Positions 1 to 5,340 of a stretch of DNA of 5,340 nt are shown piece by piece. Position numbers and translations under genes: made by a program. The DNA comes from Paludibacteraceae bacterium (GTDB lineage: Bacteria > Bacteroidota > Bacteroidia > Bacteroidales > Paludibacteraceae), in NCBI GenBank assembly GCA_947445425.1, contig CANFFA010000203.1, positions 1 through 5,340 of the forward strand, written 5' to 3'. The notes below the pieces were generated by a model. It was not told the DNA's origin and did no database searches. It worked only from the letters and a program-made list of their open reading frames with translations. The first letter of the stretch is position 1. Each line of letters begins with the position of its first letter.

Positions 1-143
1 CAAAGAGGCGAAAGGTGCAAATACTTTCTGCCAAATTCATTCCCTCACACAAACTGCCAAAAAGAACGATCAAAATCCCTTCTTGGCACTCCTTGCCGTG
101 GCTAATAACTAAAGCACTGCATTCCGAGGTGCTGAGTAGTTAC
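1..143 (+). mobile_element. Right end of an insertion sequence, probably IS66 family (left part outside window)
   Basis: The window opens inside a reading frame whose stop (110-112) is followed by about 30 bases ending ...gctgagtagttac at 143. Read inward from the other strand, this terminus begins GTAACTACTCAGCACCTCGG. IS66-family elements typically have inverted repeats starting GTAA, and a transposase gene ending just inside the right repeat fits that layout. The family usually makes an 8-bp target duplication, which here would be aaaaaaca at 144-151; the left copy is outside the window, so the boundary at 143 is inferred. The family call rests on the terminus plus the flavour of the transposase tail and could be wrong, but an IS end of some kind is well supported. 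Confidence 0.55.
2..112 (+). CDS. Transposase, C-terminal 36 residues (5' end outside window), probably IS66-type
   Basis: An open frame enters from the left edge and reads KEAKGANTFCQIHSLTQTAK, then KNDQNPFLALLAVANN, with a TAA stop at 110-112. The pattern of a GA-x-x-(F/Y)C-x-I block, an LxxTAK segment and a short hydrophobic LxALLA tail resembles the extreme C-terminus of IS66-like DDE transposases, where the element's right inverted repeat follows within a few dozen bases, as here. The catalytic DDE core is not in the window, so nothing can be said about whether the enzyme is intact. No other gene is close enough to be co-transcribed. The fragment is short, so family assignment is tentative; the alternative is the end of another transposase type, or less likely of an unrelated gene. 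Confidence 0.5.
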   Translation, partial: KEAKGANTFCQIHSLTQTAKKNDQNPFLALLAVANN

Positions 144-291
144 AAAAAACATCCGTGAAATTAGTTGCGGATTTAAGGTTTATCATTATTTTACACTTTA
201 TATTATAACTGTACTTATCGCCTAACATAAGATAGGAGTAAAAATTCTTATAAATTTATTAAATAGCTATCATTCAAAGCAATAAATTCCG

Positions 292-299
292 TACCTTTG
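292..299 (+). promoter_or_regulatory. Bacteroidota -7 promoter element for the J-KTSC gene
   Basis: TAccTTTG matches the Bacteroidota sigma-factor -7 consensus TAnnTTTG exactly. I see no convincing TTG/TTTG -33 element 17-21 bases upstream, so the match rests on the -7 box. Transcription would start near 303-306, giving a leader of about 70-75 bases to the ATG at 378. The spacer before it (144-291) is AT-rich, and I find no gene or strong hairpin there. Confidence 0.6.
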
Positions 300-377
300 C
301 ACCGAATTTAGAAAACCGGTGTGAGATTAGGCTCTAAATTGAATTCCAAATTCATTTTAAATCTTTCAGAACAATTT

Positions 378-824
378 ATGAAGCGTATTAACGAGTACAA
401 GAAATTATTTAACGTTGAACCAACTACTGATCTTAAACAGTTAAAAACAACTTACCGTAATTTGGTAAAAGAGTGGCATCCTGATAAATTTCCAGCAGGA
501 GACGAATTGGCAAAAGAAGCTGAACAAAAAAGCTTACAAATCATTGATGCTTATCACTTTCTAGTGAGCATTGCCCCAGAAACTAAAGTTGCCAATGCTG
601 AAGAATATGCGATCACAGCTGAATCCGGTATCGCCGATTTTAAGCACAAAGGCTCTTTGCTTGAAAGTACTTTTCAAGATGGAGCTACATATGAATATTT
701 TGGCGTAACCGGTAATATGTTCACTAAATTTGTGAATGCAGATAAACAACATCGTTTTGCAAAAAGGAATATCTTAAATTCTTATTTGTATAGAAAATCA
801 AAAAAAGGGAATGAAGTTGCTTAA
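378..824 (+). CDS. J-domain protein with C-terminal KTSC domain
   Basis: A 148-residue, probably cytoplasmic protein. Residues about 5-62 form a J domain: the helix II segment LKQLKTTYRNLVKEW leads into the diagnostic HPD tripeptide (residues 34-36, in WHPDKF), followed by a helix III-like stretch ending IIDAYHFLV. J domains stimulate the ATPase of DnaK/Hsp70 through HPD, so an Hsp70 co-chaperone role is likely. The Gly/Phe region, zinc-finger and substrate domains of true DnaJ are absent. Residues about 84-140 match the KTSC domain, including its central YxY (YEY, 105-107) and the later NADKxxRFAKRNI segment. KTSC is named from lysyl-tRNA synthetase C-termini; its function is unknown and RNA binding has been suggested. 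The ATG at 378 is preferred over an in-frame GTG at 321, whose extra 19 residues lie outside the J domain and look like translated leader. The gene stands alone, between its own promoter and a terminator. Confidence 0.85.
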   Translation: MKRINEYKKLFNVEPTTDLKQLKTTYRNLVKEWHPDKFPAGDELAKEAEQKSLQIIDAYHFLVSIAPETKVANAEEYAITAESGIADFKHKGSLLESTFQDGATYEYFGVTGNMFTKFVNADKQHRFAKRNILNSYLYRKSKKGNEVA

Positions 825-860
825 TTTTTTAAGCTTATACTTAAATATCCAAATAGAAAA

Positions 861-896
861 ACGGCTAAATCTCTGAACCAGATTTCAGCCGTTTTT
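861..896 (+). terminator. Intrinsic terminator after the J-KTSC gene
   Basis: The left arm acggctaaatct (861-872) pairs with the right arm agattt-c-agccgt (880-892), leaving one bulged C at 886 and a 7-base loop. A T run interrupted by a single C follows (893-907), and an A run (857-860) precedes the stem, so it could also act in the other direction. It lies 36 bases after the stop at 822-824 and separates this gene from secDF. Confidence 0.88.
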
Positions 897-958
897 TCTT
901 TTTTTATCCTTATACTGCTCTGATGCTCTATTTTTTATGATTGTAATAAAAAAAACGC

Positions 959-966
959 TATATTTG
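959..966 (+). promoter_or_regulatory. Bacteroidota -7 promoter element for secDF
   Basis: TAtaTTTG is an exact match to TAnnTTTG. The best -33 candidate is attg ending at 943, only 15 bases upstream and shorter than the usual spacing, so the -33 side is weak. Transcription would begin near 970-973, giving a leader of about 45 bases. The strong terminator upstream supports an independent start here. Confidence 0.6.
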
Positions 967-1016
967 CAGTCCAAAAAAAATGAAATACTTAATTTTTAAT
1001 ATTTAAATAAAATTCC

Positions 1017-4000
1017 ATGCAAAACAAAGGACTTGTCAGGCTTTTTGCAGTATTACTCACCTTGGTGTGTTTGTTCTACCTTTCTTTTAGTTTTATTACC
1101 AGTAGGTATAATAACAAAGCTAAAGAGTACGCCGCAGGCGATAAATTAAAAGAGTACAACTATTTGGACTCTATATCTAGCGAAAAAGTATGGTTAGGCT
1201 ATACGCTTAAAGAGTGCCGTGAGAAAGAAATTAACATGGGTCTCGACCTTAAAGGGGGTATGAACGTGACACTTGAAGTATCTGTTGTAGATATTCTTCG
1301 TTCTTTGTCTGATTTCAATACTTCTGAAAACTTCAACAAAGCCCTTGCATTGGCCTCAGAGCGTCAAAAAACAAATAGCCAAGTTGAACTTATTGACCTT
1401 TTTGCAAAAGCATACACTGAAATTGATCCTCAGGGGAAACTTTCTACTATCTTTAGTACATTTGAATTGAAAGATCAAATTTCATTGACGACTTCAAATG
1501 CTGATGTTATTAAAGTATTGAAAGTTCAAATAGAAGGTGCTATTAGCAATTCATTCAATGTCTTGCGTACTCGTATTGACCGTTTTGGAGTTGTTCAACC
1601 GAACATTCAAAAGTTGGGAACCAGTGGACGTATTCTTATTGAACTTCCAGGCATTAAAGAGCCGGCTCGTGTTCGTAAATTGTTACAAGGTTCTGCAAAT
1701 CTTGAATTCTGGGAAACCTATGAATTAAGCGATATTTATAACAATTTAGCTGAAGCCAATAAAGTACTATTTACTTTGCAATCAAATGCAGGTAAAACTA
1801 CTGAGGTAAAAGCTGATTCTACTGCTGCTAAAACGGCTGTTGCTACAAAAACTGCTCCAGTTTCTGCTGTTGATAGTTTGAAAGCTGCACTTGGTAAGAA
1901 AGCAACTACAGCTTCAGCTGCTACTGATTCAACAAAAATGTTGGAAAAAAGCCGCAAAGAAAATCCTTTGTTTGCGCTGCTTCAAGTAGATCCTAATGGT
2001 GGTCGTGGTCCGGTAATTGGTATGGCACACAGCAAGGATACTGCCAAAATCAATGCTTATTTTGCAACCAAACAGGTAAAAGAAGTTTTACCACGTGATT
2101 TAGGCGTTAGATGGACGGTAAAAGCAATTGATAAAAAAGGCGAGATCTATCAATTGGTAGCGATCAAAATCACCAACCGTGATGGTCGCGCACAATTGGC
2201 AGGCGATGTGATTACAGATGCAAGGGCTGACTTTAGTCAAACTTCTGCTTATGCAAATGTAAGTATGAGCATGAATACAGAAGGTACTAAGACTTGGGCA
2301 CGTATGACCAAAGATAATATCGGTAAATCGATTGCTATCTCTTTAGATGGATATATCTATTCTTTTCCAACAGTGAATACTGAAATTTCTGGTGGAGATT
2401 CTCAAATCACTGGTAATTTTTCAGTAGAAGAAGCGAAGGATTTGGCTAATACATTGAAATCTGGTAAAATGCCTGCTCCTGCAAGCATTGTACAAGAAAA
2501 CATTGTAGGTCCTTCATTGGGTCAAGATGCCATCAACAATGGTTTGATCTCTTTTGTGATTGCCTTTATTTTGGTATTGGCCTATATGATTTTCTATTAT
2601 GGTTTGATTCCTGGTTTAATTGCTGATATTGCACTTTGTGCCAACGTATTCTTCCTTATCGGAATCCTTTCTTCTTTCAATGCAGTATTAACATTACCAG
2701 GTATTGCCGGTATAGTACTGACTTTGGGTATGGCGGTGGATGCAAACGTACTGATGTATGAGCGTATTCGTGAGGAGATGAACAAAGGAAAAACCATGAG
2801 AAAAGCCATCGATGATGGTATCGGTCATGCGCTTTCTGCTATTATTGACTCCAATGTTACAACTTTAATTACCGGTATCATTTTAGCTTATTTCGGTACA
2901 GGTCCTATCAAAGGTTTTGCCGTAACAGAAATTATCGGTGTAATCACTTCTTTCTTTACTGCAGTATTTCTTACCCGTTATATGTTGTACATGTATGCAG
3001 ATCGCAAGGATGCAAAAGAGATTTCTTTCATTACTGGTGTTACAAAAAACTGGTTCAAAGATGTCAATATTGACTTCATGGGCATTAGAAAAATGATGTA
3101 CGGTATCTCTATTGCTTTGGTATTGATTAGCTTTATCTCATTTGGAGTTCGTGGATTTAGTTTGGGTATTGATTTTTCTGGTGGTAGAAATTATGTCGTA
3201 GGCTTTGACCAAGCGGTCAATACAGATCAAGTTCGTAATTTGTTGAAAGATGCATTCGAAGGTGACATGCCACAAGTTATTACAATCGGTTCTGATAATC
3301 AAGTACGTATTGCGACTAAATACAAGATTAATGACAACTCACCAACCATTGATAATGAGATTGAAGGTTTGATTTATGACAATCTTAAGCCATTATTGAA
3401 AAAATCAGTTTCAAAAGCTGAATTTATCAAGGATAATATTAAAACGTCTCAAAAAGTAGGTCCTACTGTGGCAGATGATATCAAACGTTCTGCTATTTGG
3501 GCAGTACTTCTAGCTATCTTTGGTATTGGTTTGTATATCTTTATACGTTTCCAAGAGTGGGGTTATGCTTTGGGTGCAATTGTATCTTTGGCACATGATG
3601 CCATTGTAACATTGGGTGCATTCTCGCTTTTATATGGCTTATTACCTTTCTCTATGGAAATTGATCAAGCCTTTATTGCAGCAATCCTTACGGTAATTGG
3701 TTATTCGGTGCATGACACGGTAATTAACTATGACCGTATCCGTGAGAATGTATTGTTGTTCCCGAAACGTGATCGTATATCCTTGATTAATTTGTCTGTA
3801 AATGAGATGTTGGGACGTACCTTTAGTACTACCGCAACTGTGATTTTGACTTTATTATCCATGTTCATTTTCGGTGGAGAAACCATAAGAGGTTTCATCT
3901 TTGCCATGTTGTTTGGTATCATCATCGGAACCTACTCTTCAGTTTTCTTGGCATCGCCAATCACTGTTGAAATGGAAAAACTAATGTCATTGTCTAGACA

Positions 4001-4040
4001 GAAAAAAGAGAAAAAGAGATTGGAACAAGAAGGTAAATAA
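1017..4040 (+). CDS. secDF: Fused SecD-SecF protein translocase subunit
   Basis: A 1007-residue inner-membrane protein that works with SecYEG-SecA, using the proton gradient to pull exported proteins into the periplasm. The SecD half (1 to about 660) has TM1 (8-27), the GLDLKGGMNV motif (75-84), the large periplasmic P1 region and TM2-TM6 (about 508-656), with VDANVLMYERIREE in TM4. The SecF half (about 680-1007) has TM7 (692-710), GIDFSGG (717-723), a smaller periplasmic domain and TM8-TM12 (826-980), with SVHDTVINYDRIREN. By alignment of motifs to Thermus SecDF, the proton-path residues D340, D637 and R671 correspond to D575, D900 and R934, so the protein looks functional. Residues about 257-310 are an Ala/Thr/Lys-rich low-complexity insert between the P1 motifs. 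The C-terminus is highly charged. Single-chain SecDF of about this length is usual in Bacteroidota. The ATG at 1017 gives a well-formed first TM; no Shine-Dalgarno sequence is visible, as is typical for the phylum. Confidence 0.97.
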   Translation: MQNKGLVRLFAVLLTLVCLFYLSFSFITSRYNNKAKEYAAGDKLKEYNYLDSISSEKVWLGYTLKECREKEINMGLDLKGGMNVTLEVSVVDILRSLSDFNTSENFNKALALASERQKTNSQVELIDLFAKAYTEIDPQGKLSTIFSTFELKDQISLTTSNADVIKVLKVQIEGAISNSFNVLRTRIDRFGVVQPNIQKLGTSGRILIELPGIKEPARVRKLLQGSANLEFWETYELSDIYNNLAEANKVLFTLQSNAGKTTEVKADSTAAKTAVATKTAPVSAVDSLKAALGKKATTASAATDSTKMLEKSRKENPLFALLQVDPNGGRGPVIGMAHSKDTAKINAYFATKQVKEVLPRDLGVRWTVKAIDKKGEIYQLVAIKITNRDGRAQLAGDVITDARADFSQTSAYANVSMSMNTEGTKTWARMTKDNIGKSIAISLDGYIYSFPTVNTEISGGDSQITGNFSVEEAKDLANTLKSGKMPAPASIVQENIVGPSLGQDAINNGLISFVIAFILVLAYMIFYYGLIPGLIADIALCANVFFLIGILSSFNAVLTLPGIAGIVLTLGMAVDANVLMYERIREEMNKGKTMRKAIDDGIGHALSAIIDSNVTTLITGIILAYFGTGPIKGFAVTEIIGVITSFFTAVFLTRYMLYMYADRKDAKEISFITGVTKNWFKDVNIDFMGIRKMMYGISIALVLISFISFGVRGFSLGIDFSGGRNYVVGFDQAVNTDQVRNLLKDAFEGDMPQVITIGSDNQVRIATKYKINDNSPTIDNEIEGLIYDNLKPLLKKSVSKAEFIKDNIKTSQKVGPTVADDIKRSAIWAVLLAIFGIGLYIFIRFQEWGYALGAIVSLAHDAIVTLGAFSLLYGLLPFSMEIDQAFIAAILTVIGYSVHDTVINYDRIRENVLLFPKRDRISLINLSVNEMLGRTFSTTATVILTLLSMFIFGGETIRGFIFAMLFGIIIGTYSSVFLASPITVEMEKLMSLSRQKKEKKRLEQEGK

Positions 4041-4063
4041 TAATCCTATTCAATTATAAAATA

Positions 4064-4105
4064 AAAAACCCTTGCTGATGATTCAGCAAGGGTTTTTGTT
4101 TTTTT
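4064..4105. terminator. Bidirectional terminator between secDF and the convergent gene
   Basis: A perfect 10-bp stem, cccttgctga (4069-4078) with tcagcaaggg (4083-4092), encloses a 4-base loop. It is extended by A/T pairing of 4064-4068 with 4093-4097. On the plus strand it is followed by tttttgttttttt; on the minus strand by ttttttatttt. It therefore suits transcripts arriving from either side, which fits its place between two convergent genes, 24 bases after the secDF stop. Confidence 0.93.
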
Positions 4106-4140
4106 AATGTAGAGACGGAATGCATTCCGTCTCTACATTA
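4105..4140. repeat. Perfect 36-bp palindrome, probable REP-like dispersed repeat
   Basis: The half-site taatgtagagacggaatg (4105-4122) is followed directly by its exact reverse complement (4123-4140), with no spacer or mismatch. It is not a standard terminator: on neither strand does a T run follow the stem. Its GTAGAGACG...CGTCTCTAC arms recall palindromic repeats I remember being scattered between genes in Bacteroidota and cyanobacteria, so a dispersed REP-like element is the likeliest identity; copy number cannot be judged from one window. Its right end (4138-4140) supplies the TAA stop of the minus-strand gene, so the hairpin would form right at that gene's stop codon. Confidence 0.8.
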
Positions 4141-5046
4141 CAATGTTCCTGTTTTATATTTTTTCACCATTCTCTCCAGATGTGCATCTTCTCCCGTCGA
4201 GTCATATTTTGTCTTTAAATTCTCTTGAAAAAGTATTCCCACCCCATACCAAAAACTTGCAGGAATGGTTCCTTTGTATTTTTTTATGATGCTGTAAGCA
4301 GTTTGATTCGTTTCTCTGGCAAGTAATTTGACTAATAATTTTCCTTGAGAGAAGGACATGACCCGAATGTCTTTTTCAAACTCTCTAAATAATTTTTGCT
4401 CTGCAGCCTTGATAAGTTGTTGTTTTTCCTTTTTATTTTTACTCGATTCAACCTGTGCATTCAATTCATCTACAATTTTCTTTACCGCCAAAACACTTGG
4501 ATAAATCTTCCGCATGTTTAGAATGGTCTTGTAATTCTTTCTGTAAAACTGCTGCTCCTCTTTATTAAGCCTGTTGATTTCCTCGTCGTTTAATTGCTTT
4601 TTTTGTGTTGCGGCTTCAAGTAGTTTTTTTTCGATTTCTTTTATACTATCTTTGTTGGCAGGTGCCTCTAAATCAGCAACCATATCTTTTAATTTCGACT
4701 GCAACAATGGGTCCTCTTCTAAAGTGACGGTCTCTTCGATTGGCGCTATTTTTTTTTCTTCTGGCGGAGCTAATTCACTAGATTTAGACTTTCCAGCATT
4801 CGTAAGTGAAGGCTTTTTGTTTAAGTCAACGGTGCCTTTTGCGGTAGATTGATTGTTCGTTAGATCCGATATGCTAAAATCATTTTGGATGTCTATGGAG
4901 AATTTCTCTTCATCCTGATTCAGAAGATCAAAAACAGTATCACTTTGTCCAGCCTCTAAACTCAAAAGTAGAAAACACACTCCATACAACGCCAGAGAGC
5001 CCGTGGTTGCAATATAATTGGAATAGTATTTGCGTTTTTTGAACAT
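4138..5046 (-). CDS. Membrane-anchored or secreted DUF4294-family protein with long charged linker
   Basis: A 302-residue protein of unknown function. The N-terminus has a positively charged start (MFKKRKYY) and one hydrophobic segment (about 14-30), acting as a signal anchor or an uncleaved or late-cleaved signal peptide, so the rest should lie in the periplasm. Residues about 35-135 are polar, acidic and Pro/Lys-rich low complexity. About 135-168 is a charged, probably helical or coiled-coil stretch. The C-terminal region (about 165-297) fits DUF4294 as I know it: RKIYPSVLAVKKIVDELN, a Lys-rich helix leading to REFEKDIRVMSFSQGKLLVK, the (R)xTNQTAYSIIKKYKG block, SFWYGVGILFQENLKTKYD and GEDAHLERMV. 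That family occurs mainly in Bacteroidota, usually as smaller exported proteins; the long N-terminal linker here seems unusual. The gene is transcribed toward secDF, shares its terminator region, and its stop lies within the palindrome. No role can be assigned from context. Confidence 0.85.
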   Translation of the reverse strand: MFKKRKYYSNYIATTGSLALYGVCFLLLSLEAGQSDTVFDLLNQDEEKFSIDIQNDFSISDLTNNQSTAKGTVDLNKKPSLTNAGKSKSSELAPPEEKKIAPIEETVTLEEDPLLQSKLKDMVADLEAPANKDSIKEIEKKLLEAATQKKQLNDEEINRLNKEEQQFYRKNYKTILNMRKIYPSVLAVKKIVDELNAQVESSKNKKEKQQLIKAAEQKLFREFEKDIRVMSFSQGKLLVKLLARETNQTAYSIIKKYKGTIPASFWYGVGILFQENLKTKYDSTGEDAHLERMVKKYKTGTL

Positions 5047-5176
5047 TGGAGTTGTAGCGGTTGAGAGAAATAATATCGATTGAACAAGTCTCTAAGTATT
5101 TGACAAAAGAATAAATACAAAAGAACTAGTTCATTTTGTCTATTGTTTTAAGTCTTTTCTGATCTAAAATTCAACA

Positions 5177-5184
5177 CAAAGATA
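5177..5184 (-). promoter_or_regulatory. Bacteroidota -7 promoter element for the DUF4294 gene
   Basis: On the minus strand this reads TAtcTTTG, an exact TAnnTTTG match. The nearest upstream TTTTTG (complement of 5212-5217) is 27 bases away, too far for a standard -33 box, so support is from the -7 element only. Transcription would start near 5170-5173, giving an AT-rich leader of about 125 bases before the ATG at 5046. Confidence 0.55.
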
Positions 5185-5287
5185 TATAATAATTCATGCT
5201 TTTGGTATGCGCAAAAACGTTTATTACAGTACTAAAACATTTCGTTAATTATTTATAACAATGCTATTTAGTGATAAAATTTTAAAG

Positions 5288-5295
5288 TAACTTTG
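5288..5295 (+). promoter_or_regulatory. Bacteroidota -7 promoter element for the right-edge gene
   Basis: TAacTTTG matches TAnnTTTG. It lies only 5 bases before an ATG at 5301, so the transcript would begin at or within a couple of bases of the start codon. No clear TTTG -33 element is visible about 19 bases upstream. The upstream spacer is divergent, with the DUF4294 promoter on the other strand about 105 bases away. Confidence 0.55.
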
Positions 5296-5300
5296 CAATA

Positions 5301-5340
5301 ATGAAATTATACCTCAGTATAGTTTTTAGTTTATTCTTTC
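5301..5340 (+). CDS. Start of an unidentified gene, N-terminus looks like a signal peptide (3' end outside window)
   Basis: The frame from the ATG at 5301 reads MKLYLSIVFSLFF and runs off the window. One lysine followed by an unbroken hydrophobic stretch is what a Sec signal peptide or N-terminal membrane segment looks like, so the product is probably exported or membrane-bound. The start is supported by the TAacTTTG element just upstream. Thirteen codons are too few to name a family, and a chance open frame cannot be fully excluded. Confidence 0.5.
   Translation, partial: MKLYLSIVFSLFF

Noticed and set aside
118..126. tgcattccg shared between the IS terminus and the palindrome at 4121-4129
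   Set aside because: A nine-base match without shared flanks; in the palindrome it is part of the self-complementary centre. Not evidence that the IS mobilises the repeat.
149..171. Possible hairpin with arms atccg and cggat just right of the IS end
   Set aside because: Only five base pairs around a long loop, and no T run follows; too weak to call a terminator.
561..752. 63-codon minus-strand open frame within the J-KTSC gene
   Set aside because: It is a shadow of a gene with clear domain homology on the other strand, with no features of its own.
1736..1957. 73-codon minus-strand open frame inside secDF
   Set aside because: It is antisense to the Ala/Thr/Lys-rich insert of SecD; repeated gct/act codons on the plus strand leave the complement open by chance.
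1017..4040. secDF considered as two separate genes, secD and secF
   Set aside because: The frame is continuous through both halves with all conserved motifs in order, matching the single-chain form usual in Bacteroidota.
4574..4852. 92-codon plus-strand open frame rich in Ser and Phe
   Set aside because: It lies wholly antisense to the low-complexity linker of the DUF4294 gene; its composition is what the complement of Lys/Glu-rich codons gives, and no promoter element precedes it.

Overview
The window looks like ordinary chromosomal DNA from a member of the Bacteroidota, probably a Sphingobacteriaceae-like or related lineage. The reasons are: AT-rich DNA; several matches to the Bacteroidota -7 promoter element TAnnTTTG; no recognisable Shine-Dalgarno sequences before the starts; a single-chain SecDF of about 1000 residues; and a DUF4294-type envelope protein, a family I know mainly from this phylum. 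The finer lineage is inferred from remembered resemblance, not from a search.

Layout, left to right. Bases 1-143 are the right-hand end of an insertion sequence: the last 36 codons of a transposase (stop at 110-112) and a terminus ending in TTAC, as in IS66-type elements. Bases 144-291 hold nothing I can identify except AT-rich spacer leading to a promoter (292-299). A small gene (378-824) encodes a J domain joined to a KTSC domain and ends at a strong intrinsic terminator (861-896). A second promoter (959-966) drives secDF (1017-4040), the fused SecD-SecF translocase subunit. A bidirectional terminator (4064-4105) follows. Next to it is a perfect 36-bp palindrome (4105-4140), probably a dispersed REP-like repeat, which contains the stop codon of the convergent gene. 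That gene (4138-5046, minus strand) encodes a membrane-anchored or secreted protein with a C-terminal DUF4294-like domain. The 254-base divergent spacer (5047-5300) carries its promoter on the minus strand and a plus-strand promoter so close to the next start that the mRNA may be leaderless. Only the first 13 codons of that last gene, which begin like an export signal, are in the window.

How the genes relate. Each full gene appears to be its own transcription unit with its own promoter and/or terminator, so no operon is evident. SecDF uses the proton gradient to help complete Sec-dependent export; the DUF4294 protein and the gene at the right edge look like exported or envelope products, but nothing links them to SecDF beyond being neighbours. 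I see no defence system, CRISPR array, RNA gene or other new multi-gene system. The points most worth a second look are the palindrome at the convergent junction, the J-KTSC domain pairing, the long-linker version of a DUF4294 protein, a tiny upstream reading frame in the secDF leader, and the possibly leaderless gene at the right edge.
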